DNA of 64,000 nucleotides. Source: Macrotis lagotis. Taxonomy: Eukaryota > Chordata > Mammalia > Peramelemorphia > Peramelidae. A program made the position numbers and the translations under genes. The stretch lies in the NCBI RefSeq assembly GCF_037893015.1, contig NC_133658.1:177492102-177556101 (forward strand), given 5' to 3'. Under the pieces are notes generated by a model. The model saw only the letters and a list, made by a program, of their open reading frames with translations, searched no databases and was not told the DNA's origin. Below, piece after piece: positions 11,891 to 24,617 of the stretch (position 1 is its first letter; each line of letters begins with the position of its first letter).

Positions 11891-12085
11891 TCAACCCATG
11901 CATACCTTCACCTCATCATCTCTTGGTCTATTGAAAGAACCTTCTCATGTTTCCCTGACTTGTCTCTCTCCATTCCAGTCCAAATCTCTTTCCAAATGCT
12001 GGTTGATTTTTCCAAGGTGCAAGTCTCACCATGTCACTAAATTCCAATAGTTTCCTTTTATCTCTGTGATCATGCTCTCTTCTTA
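11890..12085 (+). mobile_element. L2 LINE fragment (3' region)
   Basis: 'cattccagtccaaatctctt' and 'ccaaggtgcaagtctcacca' followed by 'tgtcactaaattccaatag' match the order of blocks in L2 3' sequence (CACTCCAATCC ... GCAGGTCTGATCATGTCAC ... CTCCAGTGG). Confidence 0.6.
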
Positions 12086-12564
12086 ATGTTAGCACAGTGC
12101 TGGAGAAATAGTAACAGAAATATTGAAGATAAAATGAGAGGAAGAAGACAAAAGCAGTATAAAGTTTTTTTTCCTATTGGTGTAAAAAGGATGATCAAAA
12201 AAGTGCTGAAGGATAATGGCAACTTACAGAGAAGAAAGAACTTCTAGATTCTCTTTTGCTTCTGTATTTTTCTGAAAAGGAGAATGAAAAATTATGGAAT
12301 TGACATAAAAAGGAAGACTAATAATAAAGTTGATATCCAAGATAAGTAAGGAGATAATGTGAGAGTGTGTGATTACTTTTGATAACTTCAAGTCTCCTGG
12401 CTTAGATGAACTATATCACTGAGTCCTGAAAAAATTTGCAGATATAATTACTGAGCAGCTACCATTGATAAAAGATTATGGAAAATGGATGAGATACTCC
12501 AAGATTAGAGAAGAGCAAATATTATTCTGATTTTCCAAAAGGGAAGAGTATGGACAAAATAAAT

Positions 12565-12803
12565 TTTATTTTTTTATTTTAAAGATCTTTATTTGACTTT
12601 GTATCATCTTTAAAAATAAAATATCTAATTTTGCAAATTATATAGATATATAATTTGCATTTTATAGATATACATAATATAGATGTACATACTATATTAT
12701 GAGAGTACATGTATATAATCTCTCCCCTTCATTGAATAATAAAAAAATAAAAAATCCATACAACAAACATGCATGGTCCAGGCAGCAAAATTCCAATTAA
12801 TTG

Positions 12804-12859
<56 letters not shown>

Positions 12860-12955
12860 AATTTTAACTTCATCAACTCTTTGGCAAGAAATGAATGGTG
12901 AGATTTATCTTCAGGTCTCCAAATTTCTAAAATCTTTCAAAGTTGCATTCTTCAA
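12565..12955 (-). mobile_element. L1 3'UTR-type fragment
   Basis: Sequence around 12755-12785 (cataca acaaacatgcatgg) and 12925-12950 (ctttcaaagttgcattcttc) matches the antisense 3' region of a marsupial L1 group. It contains a (TA)n run at 12806-12855. Inserted within the CR1/L3 LINE. Confidence 0.5.
12806..12856. repeat. (TA)n microsatellite
   Basis: About 25 TA units inside the L1 fragment. Confidence 0.96.
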
Positions 12956-12957
12956 TA

Positions 12958-13128
12958 ATGTTGTTTTCATTGTTTTTTCCTTAATTTTCTTTTATTTTTT
13001 TAATTTATGAAAAAGGAGGATTTCCATAAGACAGAACAATAAAAAAGGGGATTGCACATCTTTATATAACTACAACTCTGCTATGCACATCTTCCTTTAG
13101 AATATACAACAAATTATCTAGAAACTTT
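12958..13128 (-). mobile_element. L1 3' end fragment
   Basis: 'tttaatttatgaaaaaggag' then 'cagaacaataaaaaagggga ttgcacat' is the antisense 3' end of a marsupial L1 group also present at 40018-40735. Confidence 0.5.
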
Positions 13129-13774
13129 AGACCACGGATTTAACTTAATTCCTGGGGAAGTTCTAGAATAGATTATTAGGGAGATGGCTGATAAACAACT
13201 TGGAGATGAAACTGGTGAACACAAACAACCAGCATCACTTCATTAAGAATAAGTCATGCCAGACTAACTTCATTTCCTTTTTTGAGAATATTATTCAACA
13301 GGTGAATGAGAGGAATTTTCAGGATATAGTTTACTTTGATTTTTGACATAGCTCTTGAAACTATTCTTATAGAGAAGTTGGAGAGATAAGGATCTGAAGA
13401 TGATAAAATGAGATGGATTAAGAATTGATTGGCTGGATGAAGAATAGTTATTGATACTTCTTTGTCATTGTGTGGGGATTTCTCTTAGGAATCTGTACTT
13501 AGCCCTACATCACTTAATATTTTTTATCAGGTATTTGGCTAACAGTATATCGATTGTATAATTAGTAAATTTATAAATGAAAAAGCTGATAAGGACAACT
13601 AAGACTATGGATGGGAGAGTAGGGATCCAAAAAGTTTTTTATAGGCTTCCATGGCATTGCACTCAATCTAAATAAATGAAATTCAATAGGGATAATGTAA
13701 AAATCTTGCATTTGAGATCCAAAAAAAGATCAGCTTCACAAGTATGAGATGGTAAAATCTTGAATATATAGCAG

Positions 13775-14930
13775 CTGTTCTGTTCCACTTAAACTTTTAA
13801 GATAGTACTTTGTCTCTAAAATTAATTTTGCTTAATCTACTTCACAGCAACCTTACGCCTATTGACTATTTTCCCCTCATAGTCTCCTTCCCACATTTGT
13901 TAATCTTCTCCCTACTTTTGAGATTTTAGTAATTCTTATTATTCCTTAACATTTAATAATTCCTTTTTCTTTTTACTTTTTTTATTTAGCTAACTAATTC
14001 TTCCCCTCTCCCCCATTTTGTTTTCTTTTTCATTAATTAATTAAAGATTCCCTCTTCTCTCTTCCAACTTCTTTTGGTTGTTACATTGCCCCCCCCATTT
14101 TATCTATTTTTTTCCTAGAAAGGGTTAAGTTGATTAATCCTTTTCTTTTCTGTCTACTCTAAACTTTTATTCATTGATACATTATCTTTATAAGCATTCC
14201 TTCTTCAGTGTTGCTTCTTTTATATTCATTGTAGAATCAAAGCTTCTAAATTACCAAGTTTTACTTTCCTCTCCTAAGTAATTTTTATGTTACTGTCTTA
14301 TAGACCTTGGCCCATCAGTCTTTTTTCTGTTGCCTCATTCTTAGAATTATCAATTCCTGCAAGAGGTAATGAAACTAAGCACATTACTCCATGGTAAATA
14401 TTCCCTTGAAACCTAGGACCTTGGATTCAATTCTTCCTCTTCCCCCATGATAATTTTCTTTTTCATCTGCCAGACATTTGCCACCCTTTTTGACTGTCAA
14501 TTGATCCATTATTCTGATTTCTCTTTTCCTGGGGAAGGATGCTGTCCATGACTGCCCAACACTATCTCAAATCAAGTTGTCTTCCTGAGCACTAAATCCC
14601 CACAGATTAAGCCCATTATAATGTCCTCATCTCTCTCTCTCTCTATAAAATATACCTTTCCCTCTTATGGAAGTGTTTTTTATTGGGGCATCCTCCCACC
14701 AGTGAGTGTCTTCTTTCTTTCTCTTATTTCAGTGCCTTCCTTTGACACTTCATACATTCTCCTGTAGTCCTCTTCTTTCTCAAAAGAGCACAGGAATTAT
14801 TTTCCTTTTATTGTTAACTGTGACCTTCATTAGGGTACATCAGACAATCCATTCTAATCTCTCCCTGTTTCTTTTATACTTTTATACTTTCTATTCTACA
14901 ATCAAATCCAACAAAATATTGATTCACAGG
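13775..14930. other. Pyrimidine-rich stretch, no gene seen
   Basis: Strongly CT-rich on the plus strand with no supported reading frame. It resembles the degenerate intergenic or UTR parts of LINEs but I cannot assign a family. A short (GA)n run is at 14931-14945. The 98-codon frame at 14706-15002 looks like chance. Confidence 0.4.
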
Positions 14931-15229
14931 GAGAGAGAGAGAGAGGTGTGGAGAGGGACTTGGAGGGAGGTTGCAAGGATTATTCCATGGTATTTTAGAT
15001 GAAAAGTCTTCCCTTATAGGGTGTGGAGGCAAATTGCCTCAGCTTTCCGAACTTTTTACCAGATTGATGCCATTTTTAGCCACAGGAACTTCTGAAGACA
15101 CCTAATAAGTTACAGAAGGCGATGAATTTTTGTCAGAATAAGGAGTGCCCACCCCAACAAAATGACAGGTTTTTGGATAAGTGCATTTAAATTATAACTT
15201 TTTGATTAAATTAGAAGTTCACATATCAT

Positions 15230-15640
15230 AGAAGTCCTATATAGGACAATGTATAGTAATCAAACATTTAAGACACAAGTATTTGAAAGATACGGTAAAA
15301 AAAATACAAAACCAAAAAGTAGCTCCTGCCCTTAAGGAACAAACATTTGATTGGAGATTAGAATCTGTATGCAAACAGGGAAATAGAAAAATATCTGAAG
15401 ACTGAGGGAGGACCAACAATTGAGGATACTAGAATAGGTCAACATAGTACCTGAACTGAGGTCTGAAGGAAGCTTATTTGAGGAGAAAGTATGAACGAGC
15501 TACAACTTATGGGAAGGCATAAAGATAGGAGGATGCTTATGGAAACAGAAAATAGGGAACTTTGTCTTGAATGTAGGATATATGAGGAGAGTAGTGTGTA
15601 TGCAGTCTGGAAAGATAGGTTGGAGTGAGAATGAAAGAAT
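15230..15640 (+). repeat. Ancient LINE-like dispersed repeat
   Basis: Blocks 'cctgcccttaaggaacaaac', 'gaactgaggtctgaaggaag' and 'gtctggaaagataggttgga' occur in this order in a widespread old mammalian repeat (L2/L3-type 3' region). Related sequence is at 56110-56880 and 63600-63930. Confidence 0.5.
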
Positions 15641-15894
15641 TTAAAAAGTTCTCAGGGGGAAAAACAACTAAGGAAAAAAAAACAAAGAAAGAACAACTAA
15701 AGGAAGAAAAAAAATCCCCCCCCCAAACCCCAGGACACCTTATGAAATTTAAGTGGTCAGTTGATATTCCTTTGGATAGAGCAACCACATGTAAGGGTAT
15801 GACTCCTCATGTAAAGGGGGAAGGAGTAGGAAGAGAAGGAGGAGGGGAAGAGGAGAAGGAAGAAATATCAACATTGTCCAATTAGAATTGACTG

Positions 15895-16115
15895 GTTAGG
15901 TCCTCAGTTGGGCAGCTACCACTACTCAGATTGTTGTCCATGCTTTGTTCTCCAAAAGGGTCAATGACATCAGGAGGCTGATGTCTTGACTTGCAAGTGA
16001 ATTAGATTTAGTGAGCAGAGTTGTGCACAGTTATCAGTCTCACTCTCTCCTCTAAAGTCATCTGAGTCCACTGGCAAGATACAGATCAGGATGACTGGTA
16101 ATAGCCCCCTATGCA
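15895..16115 (+). repeat. Probable marsupial dispersed repeat
   Basis: 'ggcagctaccactactcaga', 'caatgacatcaggaggctga' and 'cactggcaagatacagatca' form a block I recognise from other marsupial sequence. I cannot name the family with certainty and see no internal promoter that I would defend. Confidence 0.4.
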
Positions 16116-16119
16116 TAAA

Positions 16120-17640
16120 TTATAACCCAGGACAATGAAAAAGTTAAGTTTATTAAATAGATGAACCTATAATATATTTTAGTTAATTTCAAATATGACT
16201 TCAGATTTTGTCTTACCCCATTATTTTCAGAAGAATCACTGTTTTGTATATAAAATAATTTTTTCTAAACCAGTTTGTTTTTCTAAATCAGTTTGATGCT
16301 TTCCTATTGGATTTTTTTCAGTGGAACATATTTCCACAGCAGTCATCAGCTGTGCCTAGATTCTACTGCCCTGGTATTACATTTTTATTGCTGAGATTGT
16401 TTGATGGAAGCATTCCTTGTGCTTATTCATGAGAAAACCTTGTTTTTCCAGGAAGAAGACAAAATGTGAGTCCAAGAAAAATGGATTTTGAATGACATTA
16501 TACTGTATAACTTTATAAGATTTGAGATAATTAACATTTTCTTATAGTTTCTCAATTTTTTTGTTTTAAAAATGATTTATATGCAATCCATTCAGTTTTA
16601 TTCAACTATTTTTTAAAGTGTTCAACTTTCATCACCTCCCTGTATCACAAATTCCTCCTCTTTTATTTTAAACTCACGGATTCCTGGAAATTTATGTCAG
16701 ATGAAGGAAATCTATAGTATTTTGATTCATATAGTATTTTGAGTCATAGCCTTAACAATTTTTTTCACTAAACCAAGTTTAATGTGCATTGGTGGTAAAA
16801 AATATTTTCAAGAATAACCCATATGTGGTTTACCACATTTTTCTTTCCTGGAATCAGATCTTTTTTCGAGGCAAGGGTTTTTAAAAGTAGGTTTTTTTTT
16901 TACCCTGCCTCTGCTGCCCCATTTGCAAACAAAACAGTAGTATTTGGTACAGTTAAGTAGTAATCCTTATAAAAGAGTAATCACTTTCAGTTTTCCACAA
17001 GATATGTCAAGAATGTTTTTCATGTTTAATTCTTCTAAGGAGAAGTATTATGTTTTGAACATTTTGGTGCAATTTTTGAAAAAAAACCCACCCTTTCAGT
17101 TCAGAAGCTAAAAATTTTGCTTTAATTTTGTATATTGAAGTTACTAGCAGGGTCCTTTAGGTTACTATGTGAGGATATGAAAAAGAAAAGTTTATTTCAA
17201 ATGGGGGAATTACAAAACAGTTTGTATTTATATAGTTACTATATAAAGGGATGGAGAACTTTTTTTCTACCAAGGACTATTTGTGTATTTATAATACATC
17301 TTTCATCTGCTATATTTGGTCAAATATGTAATTAATTCACCCCTAAAAAGTTCCTAGATTTATTGAGTTTTGAGTTCCTTCACCCCACCCTGCATCATGC
17401 CATGGGCCTTATAAAATCCTTGGACTAGACATTCCTATCCCTGATAATGCCTCAAGGTTTATAAAGTATTTGGCATATTTATCTGTTTTGGAAGAAAGGT
17501 ACATAAACACTTGATAAAGGCTTGATTCTTTTCTGAGAAGGAAGTAGGTACTGATATTTAGCTAGGAGGCAGGAGTTATTACTCCCTTCCTAGATTACTG
17601 TCTTTTCATGGAGAGGTTTGAATGAAACAAATTTCATAAA
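16120..17640. other. No gene seen; largely unassigned sequence
   Basis: AT-rich sequence without supported open frames or confident repeats. A 66-codon frame at 17135-17335 has no similarity that I recognise. Confidence 0.4.
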
Positions 17641-17649
17641 CAATGCTGT

Positions 17650-18660
17650 GTAGGATTGCCCAGGATGGCCATAATGGAGAATTCTGACAGAAATGGATCT
17701 TCTGGAGAAGGAAATGGCAAAGCCCTCCAGGATCTTTGCCCAGAAAGCCCCATAGATAGTACTAAAATGATAAAAGAGATTATACAGGAAAATGAACTCT
17801 TATTGCAGGTGTCTAGTATGTTACCTGGAAAGAGTGAAAGGCAACTACTGGTAGCTCCAGTTCTAATAAAATGATTGGACTGAAGCCAAAAGGAAGCTCA
17901 GTTTCAGATGCTATAAAGATCAATATTGCATAGTAACCTGGAATGTAAGCTCTGTGAACCAAGGTAAACTGGATGTGGCTAAATAGGAGATGAAAAGATT
18001 AAAACATTGATATTTTGGGTATCAGTGAACTTAAATGGACAGGAATCAGTGAATTTAATGCAGGTGCTTTATGTGTGTGTGTGTATGTGTGTACACACAT
18101 ATACACACATATAAAAGTATGGGTAAGGATACCTTAGAAGAAATAGTGTTACCCTCATAATCAATAAAAGGGGTGAGAAAAGCAATATTGGGGTATAATC
18201 TCAAAAATTACTGAATATCTGGTCCAATCAGATTTCAACATCACACTAATACAATTCTATGCTGTAACCCCTGTTGCTCAAAAGACCAAAGTTGATGAGT
18301 TTTATGAAGACTTTTAACATCTTACAGAAAATAACATTTAAAAAGATGTCACATTCATCATAGAAATTTAAAATGCTAAATCAAAAGATAATTGGAATAG
18401 TTTCAGAAAATGAGTTCCAGAAAAACATCTACCTCTGCTTTACTGATTTCACTAAAGCCTTTGACATATAGATGGAAAGAAAGTGACAAGTCCTTAAAGA
18501 GATGGGGGTACTAGATCATCTTGTTGCCTGAGGAACCTGTTTGTGGGTCGAGAAGCAATAGGTAGAACTGAACAGGGGAAAAAATAGATTAAGATTGGAA
18601 AAGGAGTATGACAAGGATGTATATTGTCACCTTAGTTATTTAACATAACTTTATAGTTCA
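17650..18660 (+). mobile_element. RTE/BovB-like LINE, internally deleted
   Basis: Plus-strand translation gives, in order, VTWNVSSVNQGKLDVAK, MKRLNIDILGISELKWTGIS (endonuclease start, ~17935-18050), then after a gap EFQKNIYLCFTDFTKAFD (reverse transcriptase, ~18410-18470), VLKEMGVLDHL and a KEYDKDVYCHLS segment (~18600). The endonuclease C-terminal half and the front of the reverse transcriptase are missing, so this is a deleted copy with stops. Sequence at 17656-17870 is the 5' part. Confidence 0.85.
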
Positions 18661-18689
18661 TTTTTAAACTATTTTTTGAGTCTTATATA

Positions 18690-18845
18690 AATTATCTCCT
18701 TCTACAGGAAGTCTTTCCTTAAAGTTAGTGCCTTTCTTCTGTTTGCTATTTCTTAAATTATCCTGTATAAGTCTTATTTGTATGCAGTAAATGCTTGTAT
18801 GCTTGGCACAAGAATAGGTACTTAACCAATACCTGTTGACTTGAG
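18690..18845 (+). mobile_element. L2 LINE 3' end fragment
   Basis: 'ctacaggaagtctttcctta' leading to 'acttaaccaatacctgttga', the order of blocks at the L2 3' end. Confidence 0.6.
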
Positions 18846-18849
18846 TTTT

Positions 18850-20155
18850 GATTTTGTTACAGGGAAATCCTTTGACTTCAAATCATTCTTTTTTGCAAAA
18901 GAACCTAAGCAAGACAAAGAGCCACAAGCAACACTTCTTTGCTTTTCTACCTATTTTGTCTCTGCGTGGAAATCTTACACAATGGGTTGATGGAGGAAGC
19001 CGCACGTGCAAGCCTCTCCACACCTACACCCACTCCCACACCCCCACACATCCCCCCCCCCCCCCACAAGACTTGCCTGCACAGGTCCTGGCTGGGTTGT
19101 GTGCTTAGAGCTTGCACATTTTGGGGAGGAGCCTCTAATTTTCACTCAACCATCCTTACACTCTTACAATTTTCTAACTTGTTTAGGTCACTGAAATTCG
19201 ATGGTGGCTTGTTCTGGATCTGGATTTTGACTCTGCCAGCCTCTTCACAGATGCTATAACATTCTTAAAATTCATTTTGCAAAAGATAGCAAGGGGGTTG
19301 AGTTGGAGGGGTTTGCATGGGTGGTCCACTTATCCCCAGCCTGCTCAGAGCCCACCTAGTTTTGGCCCTGACACAACAACCCGAAAATAAACTTTGAAGT
19401 ATGCCTCCTGGGCCAGAGGTAAGGAGAGACTAAGTATTTCCATCACACTTGATTGATTCTGTTTGTATCATTGCATACTCAGCATCTGGATCTAAATGGG
19501 GCTTACTAGGGGCTTGTGGATGGATTGATTCAGGGCTACCTCTTACTGGAGCCCTTTTCCTTGTCCTCTCAGGGTCCATTTTATTCAGGAAAGCCCCCAT
19601 GGCTATAGCCTTAGCTTTTCCTCACAGTTTCTCTTTCTACCATCCATTCTCACACCTTCCCAGATTGAAAACTCCTTCCCTCTCCTCTTTCCTCTATCTC
19701 ATTAAGAAAACAGCTGAACTATTTTGCACCTAGGTGGAAACTAATAAACTTAAAACCTCCCAGGAATACTAGGATTTTAAAGAAGTATGATCCTTATCTT
19801 TGCATAGATTGGAAGGGACCTCAAAGATAATCTAGCATAATCCCCCCATTTTTTTCTTTTGGTAAAGTGAACCGGTCTTTGATTTGTTTTTTCCTAGGCC
19901 AAAATTTAATTTCAAAGCAACCTGGCATTGCTGCTGAGATATATGAAAAATGATAAGAATGTAGGTTAGGTAGGTGGAGAATATTGACTAGGCTCAAATT
20001 TCTAGATCATCAGTTTAGAGCTGGAAGGGACCTTAAAAGCTAGAGTCATAGATAATACATAATAGACCTAGAATGGACTTTAGTAGGCTTCAAATACAAT
20101 CCCTTAAATTTTACAGAGGGGAAACTAAAACTTGTAACTGTTAGAGTATAAATAA
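18850..20155. other. No gene seen; C-rich patch and old repeat traces
   Basis: Contains a CACACCC/poly-C run at 19020-19063 and two short traces of the old 'gaagggacctcaaagataat' repeat at ~19810 and ~20020. Overlapping frames at 18848-19259 are created by the C-rich run. The frame at 19449-19733 has no recognised domain. Confidence 0.4.
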
Positions 20156-20170
20156 ATTGCTGGAAGTCTT

Positions 20171-20309
20171 TTTGCTGCTGTTGCAAGGTAATGGGTTAAG
20201 TGATTTGCCCAAGGTCACACAGCTAGGTAATTATTAAGTGTCTGAGGTTAGATCAGGTCCTCCTGACTCCAGGGGCAGAGCTTTAGCCACTGTACCACCT
20301 AGCTGCTCC
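20171..20309 (-). mobile_element. tRNA-derived SINE (WSINE1-like)
   Basis: 'gcccaaggtcacacagctag' and 'taccacctagctgct' on the reverse strand, between target duplications ttgctggaagtctt (20157-20170) and ttgctgggagtctt (20310-20323). Confidence 0.92.
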
Positions 20310-20639
20310 TTGCTGGGAGTCTTGAAGCTAGTAAGAGGCTAATTTAGAAACTTGCACTTGAGTCTACCTGGAGGCTCACTACATTATTGATGTTAAACTC
20401 TCACTACATGTTCATATTATGGAATTTTGATTTAGAAAACCATATCCATATATTTGTTTAAAAATTAATTTTTGATTTAGAAAACCATACATATATATTT
20501 CTTTAAAAAATTAATACACTAATATCAAAATCAAATAGGTACTGGTTTGGGCAGCACATGAGTGTTGTGGATCAGTCTTTATTTATTTGACATTTCTGAG
20601 CTATATATACACTATACTGTCCACAAGTTCATTTGCTGT

Positions 20640-20890
20640 TAAGTCAGAAAGACAAGTGGTATAGTGGATAGAGTATTAGACCTGGAGTCAAGAAGACCAG
20701 TATTCAATTTCCACTTCAGACACTTAAGTCTCTGTGACTTTGAGTAAGTCACTGTTTGCCTCGGTTTTCCCAGTTGTAAAGTGGGAATAATAATGATAGT
20801 ACTACCTCCCAGGATTATTGTGAATATCAAATGAGATAATATTTGTAAAGCAGACACTATATGAATGCAGCTAATATTATTTAGAGCAGA
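20640..20890 (+). repeat. MIR/Ther-1 SINE, near full length
   Basis: tRNA-like head 'gtggtatagtggatagagta', core 'gtgactttgagtaagtcact', 'gttttcccagttgtaaagtg' and 3' part 'tgagataatatttgtaaagc' in the standard order. Confidence 0.85.
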
Positions 20891-20899
20891 TAATGCCAT

Positions 20900-22500
20900 A
20901 TTATCTAATATCTAATTATCTATCTAATATAGTTACTTGTAGTTGAAAACATTGATCTCTTACCCTGACAGCAGTATCAAAAAGGAAGACAAAATCTTAG
21001 CCTGGGGACACCCTTCCTGAGTAAAGAAAGGGTTCCTTATCAGTGCAAGTTCTAAAGCTCTGAACTGTAATATTAGACAGAAGACCCAACAAGGGAATCG
21101 GCATCAGGTCCTTCAGAGAAGCAGGTCTAGTAAGAGCAGTGTGATCATTCTAAAACTGCAGAAGTGTGAGTTGCCTCTCCTCATACATCCTTCAAGTGTG
21201 CTTTCCCAAGGATCTTCATATGTGTTTAATCACCTTACCAATACTTCTGCACTTTGTGAATATTGTTACAAAAAATAATCAAAATATTACAATACTTACA
21301 TTTGTAGGATTTTAGAGTAGTAGGGCCTTAGAGAGTACTATCCATAAACAATTTTTGTTTAATTACTCATCTAAGTCTTAGAGATACATTTAGTATGTAT
21401 CATTATTTTTTATATCATTGCCTTACTCAGAATATTTTAAGACTTCTTTCCTCAGTACTGTCATTACTGTGGTAGTACCCTCCCTTTTACTGCTTTCTAT
21501 TTTTTGCCTCTGTGAACAATGATAGGATCAGTATTACCATTGTTTGGATACGGATGTGGCAATTGATTATCCTGTGACTCCACTCACCATTCCTGTGACT
21601 CTTAAGTCAAAAACTCCCTTTCCTGACCACCATTAGCCTGTATTGTCTTCTCCTATTAGTCCTTGGGGTCATGGACTGTTTCACTTTGATATTTCTGTGT
21701 TTCCTTTTTGGTAAAGTGCCTATCACATAGTGGTAGGTGAGCAGCAAATGCTCTTTCATTCATTTATAGCAAGGTCTGGGAAAGATGCAAAGATAAACAA
21801 TACCTGGACACTGATCTCAAGGAGAGCACTTAATATTTCTTTGCCAAGTCCATAAATTCCTTACTTCAAAGAGTAAGGAATTTTAATTAATAAAGATTCT
21901 ATGTTGTTTTATCCCAGTTCAATTAATAGTTAGGGTTGTTACCATATTCTTTCTTGCTGTTCTTGTTTCTTGAGAAGTAGATCCTCACAAGAATTTTCTC
22001 TTCATTGGGACCTCTCCTTGGGTTCATTCTTTGATAAAACCACTTATATTTTCTTTTACCTCCCCTTCTCCTACAGCCATTACAGAAGGGAAAAATAGAA
22101 AGTTAGATGAATCTTCCTTTCCTATTCTCTCCTTATCTCCATCCTTTTTTCTAACTTTATATCCTTCAATTTGTGCCAGGTTTTCATTCCCTTGTTTCTT
22201 TGATGTCAAAATTCCCATTTGCAGTTGAACAATGAAATCATGCCAGTTAAGCTTGTGGTGAAATGTCCAGGTCTGTACATGTTCATAGTCTCATAGATAG
22301 ATCTGATCCTCTTGCCGTTGTACTCATAGACATGTTTCTCATTTGGCTTCTGTAAGGATTGTGGTCATATCATTATCATTAGTTTCTTTGTCTTGACTTT
22401 TGTGTAAGGGTTGCTAAAGCTAGAGTGTGCTTCATCCTGTATGCCACTCACTCTCCAGTAGTCTTAACCTCTGGTTGTAGGAATGTTCTAATATAAAGGA
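20900..22500. other. No gene seen; an L2 3' end at ~21645-21770
   Basis: 'cttctcctattagtccttgg' through 'cactttgatatttctgtgtt' to 'gcctatcacatagtggtagg' is an L2 3' end on the plus strand. The rest is unassigned. Opposing 64-65-codon frames at 22024-22228 are mutual shadows. Confidence 0.45.
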
Positions 22501-23290
22501 GCAGTAATGCAGGACCTTAGGATAAAGAAACATGGGTTTAGACCTATGAAAAGCTCAGTTCTTTTTTTGTCATTAACTAGGCATGTCAGAACAGACAAGT
22601 TACTTATCACTTAACCTCTGTAAAGTGTAATTTTTTTCCCAATTTAAAAAAATGTAGAGTTGAAAGCCTACTACTGGGAGTCTGGAAAATTAGTTGCATA
22701 ACAATGATATTTCTTTACCAGGAGTCACTATGGAGTAATAGAAAGAGTATAAGATTTGGAGTCAAAGTATGAGTTCAGATAAAATAATTATTAATAATCA
22801 ATGAATGCAATATCTTAGACGGGTTCAAGAATTGACTTTACAAATATAAAATGGGGAAGATATAACTAAACTGTTATTCATCTGAAAAATTTGGGGATGA
22901 TTGTGTACAAATATATAATGAGCCAGCTGTATGAAATGTCAGTCAATAAAATTAATATAATCATAAGGGATCTTTCATGGGAGAAGAGGAGACTTAGGAA
23001 AAACATGAGACCTATTTTCAAGTCTTTCCGACTGCCTAGTTTAGATTGTTCTACTTGGCTCCAGAGGCCAAAAGTAGAAATAATGGATGGCGGTAGGAAA
23101 AAAAGACATATTTGGACTTGAAGGAAAACATTTCCTAATGGTTGAAACTGTCTAAAGATGGAATAGGGAGGTTGTGAGTTGCCACTTGAGCTCTTTACAA
23201 CAAAAATGATTGTTGACCACCTTCTGAGCTATTGTAGAGGGGTTGTAGAAATGATGAAGTTTCATCTAATTCTGAGATTCTTTAATTCTT
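22500..23290. other. No gene seen; weak MIR traces
   Basis: Weak MIR-like blocks near 22570-22640 and 22735-22790 ('gaaagagtataagatttgga'). A 76-codon frame at 22891-23121 has no recognisable motif. Confidence 0.35.
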
Positions 23291-23999
23291 GCATGATTTT
23301 TCACTTCTCTGCAGTCATTGACAAGGATGTTATCACCTATGAATGTTCTGTACCCACATTTAAGTTATTTCTTTATCTAACTTTAAATTCCCCACTTCTT
23401 TCATTTCTTCCTTCTCATCCTATTCTTCATCCTTAGCAAAACCTTTATTCATTCCATTTTCTCTGTTTGCCTAGGCCATTACATCTACTCTGGCCTCAAT
23501 TTCCTCCCTTCAGAATCAGTAAGTTCGACATTACACTACCTTTTACTGTTGGGTCCCATGTCCTATCATCAATTTTCCTTTTCCATACCTTAATCTTAAA
23601 TTATTTCCACCACTCACTTTATCTGCTTCTCCATGATTGGATCCACTGCAGATAAATTATGTAATCTCAATTGGATCTTTACAGCATGCTAATCTTTTTT
23701 TCTCTTTACCAACTGTCCTATTGCTTCAACTGTTCTTAACTTTCTGTCTTCTTAAACTAAACATACTAATTCTTCCCTCTTCTTAGTAGAAGACTTTGTC
23801 AATTTTTTCATTGAAAAATTGAGGCATTTTAGGTTCTTTTCAGGTTCTTACTTATCCCCTTATTCAATATCCCTTCTCATTCTGTACTCTTTTCATGAAT
23901 CTTGAAGGAGGAGGTCTTCTTGCAAATGCCAACCTTTTTACTTTTGCGTACCCCCCCACCCCCCCTAGTGTCTTGTCTGGGAATCTTTCTCTCTGACCA

Positions 24000-24040
24000 T
24001 CTCTCTCTCTCTCTCTCTCTCTCCACCCCCCCCCCCCCCC
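24000..24040 (+). repeat. (CT)n plus poly-C run
   Basis: Pure CT run followed by a 14-base C run. Open frames in this area on both strands are compositional. Confidence 0.9.
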
Positions 24041-24332
24041 AATTTTCCTTATGCTATGGTTCCTTCCCCTTCTCCATACAAACATGTCCTTCTATAATTT
24101 ATTTGCCTCTACTGTTTTCTTGAGCTATTTTACTATAACTTTCTTCCTTTTACAGTCAGACTCCTGGAAAAAAACTATCTCCATTTCTTTTTCTCTCACT
24201 TCTTTTTCAGCTCCTTGCAATTTGGCTTCTATTCTCAGTCTCAACTGAAAGTACTCCCTCCAGAGTTAACAGTGATCTCTTATTTACAAACTTCTTGAAC
24301 TCTCCACACTATTTGACATATTTGTTTAAGAA

Positions 24333-24617
24333 TAATAATAATTATTATAATAGTTAACATTCATATAGTGTTTACTATATGCCAGCACTGTACTAAGTTG
24401 CTTTATAACTATTATCTCATTTAATGCTCACGACAACCCTGGGAGATAGTTGCTATTAATATTCACATTTTACAGATGTGGAAACTGTGACAAATAGAGA
24501 TGAAATGACTTACCCAGTGTCACACAACTAGTAAATGTCAAAGGCTGAATTTGAATTCACATCTTCCTGATACCTGGTCTGAAGCTCTCTATTCTCTAAA
24601 CCATCTGATTAGCTTCT
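24333..24617 (-). repeat. MIR SINE, near full length
   Basis: Reverse-complement MIR: 'tttactatatgccagcactg', 'cattttacagatgtggaaac' and 'acttacccagtgtcacacaa' in order. Inserted in the L2-type LINE. Confidence 0.88.

Larger units (their letters stand above)
12090..13770 (+). mobile_element. CR1/L3 LINE, diverged, interrupted
   Basis: The right part (13130-13770) keeps reverse-transcriptase blocks in order: 'caacaggtgaatgagaggaa', 'gatatagtttactttgattt' (equivalent of VYLDFSKAFD), 'aggaatctgtacttagccct' (the GSVLGP block), and 'atgaaattcaatagggataa' with 'tcttgcatttgagatcc'. The left part (12090-12560) holds sequence from further upstream in the same LINE. L1 fragments lie between. Many stops; inactive. 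Confidence 0.72.

Noticed and set aside
19260-19420. A possible LTR around 'gaaaataaactttgaag'
   Set aside because: One hexamer without TATA spacing, edges or repeats is not enough.
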